From NCBI GenBank assembly GCA_024710535.1, contig JANJUO010000564.1, positions 1 to 6,002 on the forward strand: DNA of 6,002 nt, read 5' to 3'. The stretch comes from a bacterium (GTDB lineage Bacteria; Bacteroidota; Ignavibacteria; Kapaibacteriales; UBA2268). Positions 1 through 5,939 of the stretch are shown here, in pieces. The position numbers were made by a program, and so were the translations under genes. The notes under the pieces are model-generated. The model saw only the letters and a program-made list of their open reading frames with translations. It made no database searches and had not been told where the DNA came from. Every line of letters starts with the position of its first letter. Position 1 is the first letter of the stretch.

Positions 1-104
1 TTTTTGATACATTTTCGGCATATAAACCAGATGAAGTGAAACAAATATCTGATCATTGCCCAGTTGTGGCAACATTTGATATTAAAAAAGAAGATAATGA
101 TTAA
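1..104 (+). CDS. Endonuclease/exonuclease/phosphatase family protein, C-terminal end (partial)
   Basis: Only the last 33 codons are present, read from position 3 to the TAA at 102-104; the gene begins before the window. The peptide contains SDHCPVVATFDI and ends in a charged tail (KKEDND). The S-D-H-x-P-V block is the C-terminal signature of the endonuclease/exonuclease/phosphatase (DNase I-like) superfamily. In characterised members its Asp-His pair belongs to the catalytic site, followed by the last beta strand (here VVATFDI). The substrate (DNA, phosphoinositide, nucleotide or other phosphodiester) cannot be told from this fragment. The next gene, a purine nucleoside phosphorylase, starts within 0 to 15 nt of the stop, so the two are probably co-transcribed. 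The superfamily call is fairly secure; anything more specific is not. Confidence 0.7.
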   Translation, partial: FDTFSAYKPDEVKQISDHCPVVATFDIKKEDND

Positions 105-106
105 TT

Positions 107-112
107 GAAAGG
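107..112 (+). promoter_or_regulatory. Ribosome binding site deciding the phosphorylase start
   Basis: GAAAGG lies 7 nt upstream of the TTG at 120. This supports TTG-120 as the start rather than the in-frame TTG at 105, which directly abuts the preceding stop codon and has no good Shine-Dalgarno sequence in front of it. No in-frame ATG is available near the N-terminus. Confidence 0.5.
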
Positions 113-119
113 TACAAAT

Positions 120-965
120 TTGGAAAATTTTAATAAAAATCTAAAAGAAAAAGTCAAAGAAGCCGCTGAGTTTCTCAAATTAAAAAGTAACTTTAATCCT
201 GAAATAGCAATTGTTTTGGGCACAGGTTTAGGTAATTTAGGCAAGGAAATCAAGCCTGAAATGATTATTGAATATGATAATATTCCCTATTTCCCGGTTT
301 CAACTGTAGAATCGCATCATGGCAGACTAATTTTTGGATATTTGGAAGGCAGAAAAGTTGTTGCAATGCAAGGTAGATTTCATTATTATGAGGGCTATTC
401 ACTTCAGCAAATTACTTTTCCTATTCGCGTATTTAAAGAATTGGGTATTAATTCATTAATTTTAACAAATGCATGCGGCTCGGTAAATCCAAATTTACCA
501 AAAGCGAACATTATGATAATTGATGACTATATTAATCTTATTGGAGATAATCCTTTAATTGGACCACATGATGATTACTTTGGTCCGAGATTTGTTGATA
601 TGAGCCAGCCATATTACAAAAAATATATAGAACAAATCGAACAAATTGCATTAGAAAATAAAGTTAAACTTTATAAAGGCGTTTATGCGGCGATGAGTGG
701 CTCAAGTTTGGAAACTCGTGCAGAATACCGTTATTTAAGAATAATTGGTGCTGATGTAATTGGTATGAGCACAATTCCAGAAACTATTGTTGCTCGTCAA
801 ATGGGAATGAAAGTATTAGGATTCTCAATAGTAACAGACGAATGCTATCCTGACGCATTAAAACCCGTTAGTTTGCAAGAAATGATTGAAACGGCAGATA
901 TTGCCGAGCCAAAATTAACTCTTGTTATAAGCCAATTTGTAAAGAATTTCGACACAAATCTCTGA
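120..965 (+). CDS. punA: Purine nucleoside phosphorylase, trimeric PunA/XapA type
   Basis: Cytoplasmic purine-salvage enzyme that splits purine (deoxy)ribonucleosides with phosphate into free base and (deoxy)ribose-1-phosphate. The 281-aa product matches the usual family length of about 270-290. Motifs in order, numbered from TTG-120: phosphate loop LGTGLG (33-38), ESHHGR (64-69, phosphate-site His66), QGRFHYYEGY (84-93, with Arg86, His88, Tyr90, Glu91), TNACGS (116-121), GSSLETRAE (194-202, Glu198), GMSTIPE (215-221, Met216, Ser217) and VTDEC (238-242). Compared with human PNP recalled from memory, Ser33 is Thr, Phe200 is Leu, the base-specificity residue Asn243 is Asp (240 here) and the ribose-binding His257 aligns with Leu. 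The family call is firm, but 6-oxopurine preference should not be assumed. TTG-105 is an alternative start adding five residues. The gene sits directly behind the nuclease/phosphatase-family gene and ends just before a strong terminator. Confidence 0.95.
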   Translation: MENFNKNLKEKVKEAAEFLKLKSNFNPEIAIVLGTGLGNLGKEIKPEMIIEYDNIPYFPVSTVESHHGRLIFGYLEGRKVVAMQGRFHYYEGYSLQQITFPIRVFKELGINSLILTNACGSVNPNLPKANIMIIDDYINLIGDNPLIGPHDDYFGPRFVDMSQPYYKKYIEQIEQIALENKVKLYKGVYAAMSGSSLETRAEYRYLRIIGADVIGMSTIPETIVARQMGMKVLGFSIVTDECYPDALKPVSLQEMIETADIAEPKLTLVISQFVKNFDTNL

Positions 966-977
966 TAATTTTAAATC

Positions 978-1020
978 AAAAAAAAATCCTTATATCTAAT
1001 TGGTATAAGGATTTTTTTTT
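978..1020. terminator. Bidirectional intrinsic terminator between convergent genes
   Basis: A perfect 17-bp inverted repeat pairs 978-994 (nine A then TCCTTATA) with 1004-1020 (TATAAGGA then nine T), around a 9-nt loop (TCTAATTGG). The stem core is followed by a run of T on both strands. It lies 12 nt after the phosphorylase stop and 13 nt beyond the TPR gene stop, so it can end transcription from both sides. Confidence 0.93.
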
Positions 1021-1033
1021 CTTTAAGCTCAAA

Positions 1034-2770
1034 CTATTCACACTGATTGCTATCTTGAAGAAGTTTCAGATTCTTTGATGCATTAGGATTTTTCGGATCT
1101 AATTGTAAAACTTTGCGATATGCAGCACATGCTTGTTTACCTTGAGAATTGCTATGATAAGCAATTGCCAAATATAAATAGGCGCGTGGTTCATTTGGAA
1201 AAACAGTAGTCCATTGTGTAGCTAATTTCACTAAATCTGTAAATTTTTTCTTTTCTAAATGCATATTTGCAATTTTGGAAAAAGATTGATTTAATGCAAA
1301 TTTATTTTTTGTTGTATCTGTCATTCCAATATCAATAACTCTTTGGAAGGTTGCTTCTGCTTTAACAGCACTGTCCATAGCCGCATAAGCATCACCTAAT
1401 GCTAATCTTGAGAATAAGAAAGTTGAATCAGATTCAATTGAAGTAAGCAAAGGCTGAATTGATTCCACAACTTTTTTGCCAAGAAGATAGCCATTACCAA
1501 TGTAATAATAAACGATGTGCTTTTGGTCATTACCACATTTTTCGGTTTTAGCTCTTTTTTCTAAGACACTAACCGATCTCAAATAATCAGGAATTGTATC
1601 GCCCGGCTTTACGTATCTTTGGAGCATTACACCAAGAGATTGCATAATTCGGCAAGTTTGGTCCGGACTTTGGTTAATCGCCTCTTCCCAAGTGTTAATT
1701 GCATTTAAAGTATCTTTATTCAATAAATATGCTTGACCAAGTTTTTGAATATCAACATTATCAAGAATAGTATCTTTTCTGATAGTTGTGTAACCTTCGA
1801 TGGCTTTAGGATAATTTGCATTATCGAAATAACATCTTGCCAACAAAAATTTTGCCTTTGTTTTAACAGAGTCAATTTCTTTTGCTACGATATCAAGATG
1901 CTGAGCAGCCGAATCGCATCTACCAATTTTTTCTAAAGATTGAGCTAAAAACCATCTACCTAAAGTGCCTGTTGGACGCAACTGAATATAAGTATTAAAT
2001 GAGGAAGCTGCTTCAGGAAATTTCTTTGCTAAAAACAAAATTTTTCCTTGTTCATAAAATGCTCTGAAATTTTTGGGATCAGCAATTGTAACTTTATTCC
2101 ATTCCTGCAAAGATCTTTTGAAATATTCATTTGATAAATCTTCATCCATTTCTCTATTAGCAAGCCAATAATATGAAGTAGCCAACTTAATTCTTGCATC
2201 TAACAAATTTTCGTTGAGCGCAAGTGCTTCTTCATAATTAGATCTTGCAAGTTCATAGACTTTTTGAGCAAAATAAAGATTACCAAGAGCAATATATGCA
2301 TCAGGATTTTTCTTATCCATTTCTCTTGCTCTAGTGATAATCAATTCAGCTCTTCTTAAAGAGTCAAATTTAATATAAGCATTGGCAAGTTCCAAATGAG
2401 ATAGTGGATCTTTGTCGTTCCTTTTGATTGCATCATTTAATGTTTCCAAGGATTGTTCGATTTTGCCTAATTCGGCATAAGTGCGACCAATTTTTCTTAA
2501 TATAAATGGCTGACGCTTATCTGCTTTGTTTGCTAATTCATAATACTTTAATGCATCATTGAATCTATCCATTTCAAAATAGATATCCCCAAAAAACACA
2601 AGATTTTTGGCGTCATCAATATTATCTTTTTCTGCATCCGGAATCAATTTTACTGCAGATTCATAATCTTTTTCATTAATAAATGTTTTGATTTTATCTG
2701 TTGTTGATTGACTAAATGCAACAGAATAAAAAACAGCGAGTAACAGCAAGATTTTTGTTGCTCTTTTCAT
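1034..2770 (-). CDS. Secreted tetratricopeptide repeat (TPR) protein
   Basis: A 578-aa exported protein, predicted periplasmic. Residues 1-20 form a type I signal peptide (MKR, then a hydrophobic LLLLAVFYSVAF stretch) with an A-F-S cleavage site before Gln21, a pattern common in Bacteroidota. The mature part is almost entirely helical repeat: clear TPR units near 55-88, 89-122, 123-156 (ending KKNPDAY), 157-190, 234-267, 270-300, 305-335, 340-373, 420-453, 454-487 and 529-562 (ending LDPKNP), with typical G-x-x-Y, A-x-x-x-Y and D-P-x-N positions. TPR arrays bind proteins, so a scaffold or adaptor role in the envelope is likely, but no enzymatic domain and no specific partner can be read from it. 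Six cysteines (285, 313, 373, 412, 548, 577) could form disulfides. An AGAGGA ribosome site overlaps the last codons of the upstream binding-protein gene and the intergenic gap is 6 nt, so the two genes are translated from one mRNA. Confidence 0.9.
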   Translation of the reverse strand: MKRATKILLLLAVFYSVAFSQSTTDKIKTFINEKDYESAVKLIPDAEKDNIDDAKNLVFFGDIYFEMDRFNDALKYYELANKADKRQPFILRKIGRTYAELGKIEQSLETLNDAIKRNDKDPLSHLELANAYIKFDSLRRAELIITRAREMDKKNPDAYIALGNLYFAQKVYELARSNYEEALALNENLLDARIKLATSYYWLANREMDEDLSNEYFKRSLQEWNKVTIADPKNFRAFYEQGKILFLAKKFPEAASSFNTYIQLRPTGTLGRWFLAQSLEKIGRCDSAAQHLDIVAKEIDSVKTKAKFLLARCYFDNANYPKAIEGYTTIRKDTILDNVDIQKLGQAYLLNKDTLNAINTWEEAINQSPDQTCRIMQSLGVMLQRYVKPGDTIPDYLRSVSVLEKRAKTEKCGNDQKHIVYYYIGNGYLLGKKVVESIQPLLTSIESDSTFLFSRLALGDAYAAMDSAVKAEATFQRVIDIGMTDTTKNKFALNQSFSKIANMHLEKKKFTDLVKLATQWTTVFPNEPRAYLYLAIAYHSNSQGKQACAAYRKVLQLDPKNPNASKNLKLLQDSNQCE

Positions 2771-2776
2771 TTAATT

Positions 2777-3700
2777 CTAATCCTCTTTTATAATTACAAT
2801 TTTTGCAAATGCCGGAACTATTCCAATATCCTTAAAATATTGCTGGATCTTTGCTTCTTTACCTAAAAAAGAAGCAAACCAATATGGTAAATTCATTCTA
2901 TCTTCAAGTAAATATGCCCAATAAGATAAAATATACGGATATCTTTCTTGAACCACAAATGCTTGATGTACAATTTGTGGTGGTTCATACTTACCAGTAT
3001 CATTTACGAAACTAATTCTTAAATTTTTAAAATTAGGATCTTTTGCAAGTTGAGATAAATAAGAAATTCCAATTGAATTCTTATTTTTCAATACATAATT
3101 CTTTATTGAATCAACACCTTGAAGTTGAGTTACATTTTTTTGAATCTTGTTCCCTTTTGCAACAAGTGAGTTCAGATTTGCCCATTCGGAAGAATTCACT
3201 GTATTAGTAACAAATTCCGGTTCAAAATTCAGATTCTTATAAAAATTTGAAAATTTTACATCTTTTTGAGTTAAAATTTTTCTAAGTTGTTCATCATTCA
3301 AGGTATCAATCGGAAAATCTCTATTTGTAAAAAACACTAAAGCATCAATTGCCACTTCCATTTTCTTATGTTTTTCAACTTTGTATAATTTCATCAAGGA
3401 ATCTTCATCTTTTAAGTAATCTCGGGCAATAACTACTGCACGTGAATTACCTGAAAGAAGCAGAGACATTGCTTTTCTTGATTCAACTTTTTGAACATCT
3501 AATTTTACATTTGGATAAACCAAACCATATAATTTCAATGCTGTGTCCAAAACATTCGAAATAGAGGCATCAATTGCAACAGTCATTGTTCCACTATTCA
3601 TTGTTTCTACTGATGGATCTTTTGAGGAATATTTATCATCACAAGATAGTGATAAAAATACTATTATCAATGATACAATTGAAAGCAAAATTTTATTCAT
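2777..3700 (-). CDS. PstS-like (type 2 periplasmic binding fold) lipoprotein
   Basis: A 307-aa lipoprotein from the ATG at 3700. This start gives a proper lipoprotein signal peptide (MNKILLSIVSLIIVFLSLSC, lipidated Cys20, then DDKYSSKD). The longer in-frame opening to 3766 would bury that signal behind 22 unsuitable residues. A weak GGA sits 8 nt upstream; ATGs at 3706 and 3709 are alternatives. The mature part resembles the PstS/PBP-like-2 fold: first strand and helix TMTVAIDASISNVLDTAL (38-55), AVVIARDYLKDE (88-99), the hinge-like MEVAIDALVFFTNRDFPIDTL (114-134) followed by NDEQLRKILT, SIGISYL (209-215) and a C-terminal helix-rich lobe. The phosphate-binding loops of true PstS are not recognisable: the GSST-type loop is DASISN, and the R-x-x-GSGT-type segment is replaced by VTNTVNSSEW (164-173). 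The ligand is therefore unknown and it may be a structural rather than transport component. No ABC permease or ATPase is nearby; the context is tonB and the TPR gene. Confidence 0.85.
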   Translation of the reverse strand: MNKILLSIVSLIIVFLSLSCDDKYSSKDPSVETMNSGTMTVAIDASISNVLDTALKLYGLVYPNVKLDVQKVESRKAMSLLLSGNSRAVVIARDYLKDEDSLMKLYKVEKHKKMEVAIDALVFFTNRDFPIDTLNDEQLRKILTQKDVKFSNFYKNLNFEPEFVTNTVNSSEWANLNSLVAKGNKIQKNVTQLQGVDSIKNYVLKNKNSIGISYLSQLAKDPNFKNLRISFVNDTGKYEPPQIVHQAFVVQERYPYILSYWAYLLEDRMNLPYWFASFLGKEAKIQQYFKDIGIVPAFAKIVIIKED

Positions 3701-3902
3701 TTTCATCATCCATAAATTTATATCTTCTTTCTTGAGTCCAATACATTGATAATCTATAGATTCCAAAAAGAATGAATACTATTCCAAAAACCCATCGAAG
3801 TTGGCTATCAACATTTGGAGGCAAAATATAACCCAACAAAATTGCAATTCCAAGAACCACAATTAATGAGCGAACGGTGTAATTTATTATTTTAAGTACC
3901 AA
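3693..3902 (-). CDS. Small two-helix inner-membrane protein of unknown function
   Basis: A 69-aa protein with two predicted membrane helices, about residues 12-27 (SLIVVLGIAILLGYIL) and 37-55 (WVFGIVFILFGIYRLSMYW), joined by a short PPNVDSQLR loop and ending in a charged tail (ERRYKFMDDENE). It is probably a helical hairpin with both ends in the cytoplasm (Arg and Lys at both ends). I do not recognise a family. Reality is supported by the 8-nt ATGAATAA overlap with the following lipoprotein gene and the lack of any other gene in the 277-nt gap. The start is a TTG at 3902 with no clear Shine-Dalgarno sequence; the frame is closed by a stop at 3915-3917, so little upstream extension is possible. 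A terminator hairpin lies 32 nt upstream, between it and tonB. Confidence 0.72.
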   Translation of the reverse strand: MVLKIINYTVRSLIVVLGIAILLGYILPPNVDSQLRWVFGIVFILFGIYRLSMYWTQERRYKFMDDENE

Positions 3903-3931
3903 AACTAACTTTTTTTAACTTTTTAGAAATT

Positions 3932-3966
3932 AAAAAATCCAACAAGAATTGTTGCTTGTTGGATTT
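3932..3966 (-). terminator. Intrinsic terminator or attenuator after tonB
   Basis: A perfect 12-bp stem pairs 3935-3946 (AAATCCAACAAG) with 3955-3966, around an 8-nt loop. Read on the minus strand the stem runs into six consecutive T (3937-3932). It begins 13 nt past the tonB stop. Its position inside a co-directional gene row suggests either the end of the exbD-exbD-tonB transcript or partial read-through that lowers expression of the three genes behind it. Confidence 0.85.
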
Positions 3967-3979
3967 ATTTTTAATTAAA

Positions 3980-4768
3980 TTATCTCAATTTAAATTTAAT
4001 TGGAATTGCAACCCAGCAAATAATGGGTTGACCGTTCTGAATTGCAGGTGTAAACACACCACAATCTTTAACCGCTTTGATGGCAGAGTTATTCAAAATC
4101 TCATTATCTGACTTGATAATGCTTGTTCTTCTAACTTTACCGTCTGCACCAACTAAAACATTGATCAATACCTCGCCTTCAATTCCGGCTTTTCTAGCTA
4201 ATTCAGGATATTCAACGCATTTTTGCAATCTACCCAAATCAACATCAGGTTGTTTTTCAACAGGAATAAATGCATCTTCATCAGGAATTTCTTCTTTTTG
4301 CTCGATTTTGATATCTTGTTTGTTGAAGTCAATATTCGATGCAAAACCACCCAAATCATCACCGGTTCCACCTTCAGCTGATGCTCTCGACATAACATCA
4401 ACAGTCGCAAATTCTTGCAAATCAGCTTTAATTTCAGCATCAGGAACAGGAACAGGATTACCTGCACGAGCCGCAGGACCAGTATTAATAATTGTTTCAG
4501 TAGGAGGAGGAGGCATTTCGGCATCTGCTGTTTCTTCAGGCGGTAAATTTTCCAAAGATAATTTCATCAAAGGAACCATTTTTGGAGCCGCATTTGCTCT
4601 TTCTTGAATTTTTTCTACTGTATAATAAAATATTAAAAATAAAAGAAGCAAAGAAATAGTAATTCCGAATGCCCTATATGTATATCTTCTGATATACTCT
4701 TTTAATTCGACAGCACCATAAGGATTTCGCTGTGGAATGTCTGTAATCATTTCTGCAGCAGTTGTCAT
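3980..4768 (-). CDS. tonB: TonB-family energy transducer
   Basis: A 262-aa inner-membrane-anchored protein that transmits the force made by ExbB/ExbD to outer-membrane TonB-dependent receptors. Layout: a cytoplasmic N-terminus of about 33 residues containing NPYGAVELKEYIRR (15-28), a single membrane helix (about 34-50, FGITISLLLLFLIFYYT), a short proline-containing stretch (76-108, with MPPPPTE and NPVPVPD), an acidic low-complexity linker to about 175, and a TonB C-terminal domain (about 180-262). That domain shows YPELARKAGIEGEVLINVLV (187-206), DGKV, SAIKAVKDCGVFTPA and the final strand VAIPIKFKLR. The extended N-terminus before the helix is typical of Bacteroidota-type TonBs, whereas the enteric protein is shorter there. 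Three cysteines (184, 236, 251) lie in the C-terminal domain. The ATG overlaps the upstream exbD stop by one base (TAATG), with AAGGA 9 nt ahead, indicating translational coupling. TonB is near certain; the receptors it serves are unknown. Confidence 0.95.
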   Translation of the reverse strand: MTTAAEMITDIPQRNPYGAVELKEYIRRYTYRAFGITISLLLLFLIFYYTVEKIQERANAAPKMVPLMKLSLENLPPEETADAEMPPPPTETIINTGPAARAGNPVPVPDAEIKADLQEFATVDVMSRASAEGGTGDDLGGFASNIDFNKQDIKIEQKEEIPDEDAFIPVEKQPDVDLGRLQKCVEYPELARKAGIEGEVLINVLVGADGKVRRTSIIKSDNEILNNSAIKAVKDCGVFTPAIQNGQPIICWVAIPIKFKLR

Positions 4769-5355
4769 TATTGTAAATCCTTAATTTTTACAATTTCTTC
4801 TTCAGAAATTGGTGCAATTGTAAATCTTCTTTTTCTCTTAGAAGGTTGACCGCTTTCATCCAATTCTTTTGCAATTTCATTAGAAATGGCAATTTCCGCA
4901 ACATTCAAATTATCAAGAATATTTACAACTATACCATAATTTGCATTTTCAGCGGGCTTCAATGCAACAATCATTTCGTTACCGATGATTTTTCCTGTTG
5001 CAGGATCCTTTCTCAAATGCTGTTTTTCTGATAAGGCACGAATATCTTTCAACTCAACCGGTTGAGGATCTTCTACACCTTGGGAATAAAAAATTCTGTT
5101 ATCTTCACGTACAAAAACCGTAACAAGTTTAGATGCTGCAACATCAATGTCTGTAGAAATTTCCGGAGGCATAGACATTTCCATAACCTGCGGAGCAGCC
5201 ATTGTTGTTGTAAACATAAAAAATGTTAGAAGCAAAAATGTAATATCCACGAGCGGAGTCATATCAAGTACAAACCCAACTCTTTTCATCTTTTTACGCT
5301 TCTTCTTACCACGTTTTGCACGTTCTACAGATAGTGCGCCACCACCACCAGCCAT
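4768..5355 (-). CDS. exbD: ExbD/TolR-family biopolymer transport protein (first relative to tonB)
   Basis: A 195-aa stator subunit of the ExbB-ExbD proton channel that powers TonB. The N-terminus is unusual: MAGGGGALSVERAKR followed by a dense basic patch (KRGKKKRKKMKR, 14-25) that should lie in the cytoplasm. The membrane segment contains DMTPLVDITFLLLTFFMF (31-48); Asp37 corresponds to the essential channel Asp25 of E. coli ExbD. The periplasmic domain follows, with the family-typical NYGIVVNILDNLNVAEIAI late in the protein (about 138-156). A tail of about 39 residues (KELDESGQPSKRKRRF and onward) exceeds the usual ExbD end, and the total is well above the 141 aa of E. coli ExbD. AGGAG stands 5 nt before the ATG. 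The gene lies 63 nt behind a second exbD and overlaps tonB by one base. Confidence 0.94.
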   Translation of the reverse strand: MAGGGGALSVERAKRGKKKRKKMKRVGFVLDMTPLVDITFLLLTFFMFTTTMAAPQVMEMSMPPEISTDIDVAASKLVTVFVREDNRIFYSQGVEDPQPVELKDIRALSEKQHLRKDPATGKIIGNEMIVALKPAENANYGIVVNILDNLNVAEIAISNEIAKELDESGQPSKRKRRFTIAPISEEEIVKIKDLQ

Positions 5356-5360
5356 AATAT

Positions 5361-5365
5361 CTCCT
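5361..5365 (-). promoter_or_regulatory. Shine-Dalgarno site of the 195-aa exbD
   Basis: AGGAG on the minus strand, 5 nt before the ATG at 5355. The ATG at 5371, ahead of this site, is out of frame and is not the start. With the similar site before the other exbD, it shows that this organism uses canonical Shine-Dalgarno initiation for the motor genes. Confidence 0.7.
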
Positions 5366-5418
5366 AAACATTTTTATCTTAATTTATAAGAAAAAATTAT
5401 TTTTAAATTTGTTTCAAA

Positions 5419-5928
5419 CTATTGTCTTTTATCAGTTACATAGTTGAACTGAGTAGCGTAATTTTTACGTAAAACATCCATCGCGTCATAAACCCATTGG
5501 AATCTAAGTCTTTTATCTGCATCGATTGCAAATTTGGTTTTATCATTGGTTAATTTGGTATTTCTAACCAATTCAGCCAATAAATCAAGACTTACATTAA
5601 CTTGAGCTTTATCCATATATTCCGGCGGAATTCCTTTGGTAGCAGACCACACTTGGGCTCTATCGGTTTCGTTTGTTAATTCAAAGAAATAATTTGTATC
5701 CGAAGTTGCCGAATCTATTGCAATTTTAACAACCGCCAAATCCTTTTCTGGAACCTTTGATGTATCAGGTGATACTTGTGGTCTTTGAATTACAAATTTC
5801 TGTTCACTTTCAGCATCTGACTTAAATTTTGCAGTAAACATAAAGAATGTTAAAAGCAAAAAAGTAATATCCACAAGAGGAGTCATATCTATTACGAAAC
5901 CGGTCCTTTTTTTCTTGATTTTAGGCAC
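5419..5928 (-). CDS. exbD: ExbD/TolR-family biopolymer transport protein (second paralogue)
   Basis: A 169-aa ExbD-family stator subunit. A short basic N-terminus (MPKIKKKRTG) leads into the membrane segment DMTPLVDITFLLLTFFMF (14-31), where Asp20 is the proton-channel residue. The periplasmic domain (33-169) ends with KTKFAIDADKRLRFQWVYDAMDVLRKN, the TolR/ExbD-type strand-helix unit. The membrane segment is nearly identical to that of the adjacent 195-aa ExbD, while the periplasmic parts do not visibly resemble each other, so the two may form a mixed dimer with division of labour. The start is a GTG at 5928 preceded 6 nt away by AGGAG (5939-5935); an ATG at 5933 in that spacer is in another frame. 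It is the first complete gene of the minus-strand row; an ExbB/TolQ-type gene would be expected immediately upstream, outside the window. Confidence 0.94.
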   Translation of the reverse strand: MPKIKKKRTGFVIDMTPLVDITFLLLTFFMFTAKFKSDAESEQKFVIQRPQVSPDTSKVPEKDLAVVKIAIDSATSDTNYFFELTNETDRAQVWSATKGIPPEYMDKAQVNVSLDLLAELVRNTKLTNDKTKFAIDADKRLRFQWVYDAMDVLRKNYATQFNYVTDKRQ

Positions 5929-5934
5929 AGCATT

Positions 5935-5939
5935 CTCCT
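5935..5939 (-). promoter_or_regulatory. Shine-Dalgarno site selecting a GTG start
   Basis: AGGAG on the minus strand, 6 nt before the GTG at 5928. The nearby ATG at 5933 is only 1 nt from this site and opens a different frame, so the GTG is the better start for the 169-aa ExbD. Confidence 0.65.

Noticed and set aside
3701..3766. N-terminal extension of the lipoprotein gene to the ATG at 3766.
   Set aside because: It would place 22 mostly polar residues ahead of a clean lipoprotein signal peptide and would lengthen the overlap with the 69-aa gene to over 70 nt; ATG-3700 fits better.
4198..4524. A 108-codon open frame on the minus strand inside tonB in another frame.
   Set aside because: It is a Leu/Lys-rich translation with no domain and lies wholly within tonB on the same strand; it is a frame-shifted shadow.
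4077..4607. A 176-codon open frame on the plus strand inside tonB.
   Set aside because: It is antisense to a firmly identified TonB, has low-complexity Ser/Ala/Gly-rich composition and no recognisable domain; it is a shadow of the tonB coding bias.
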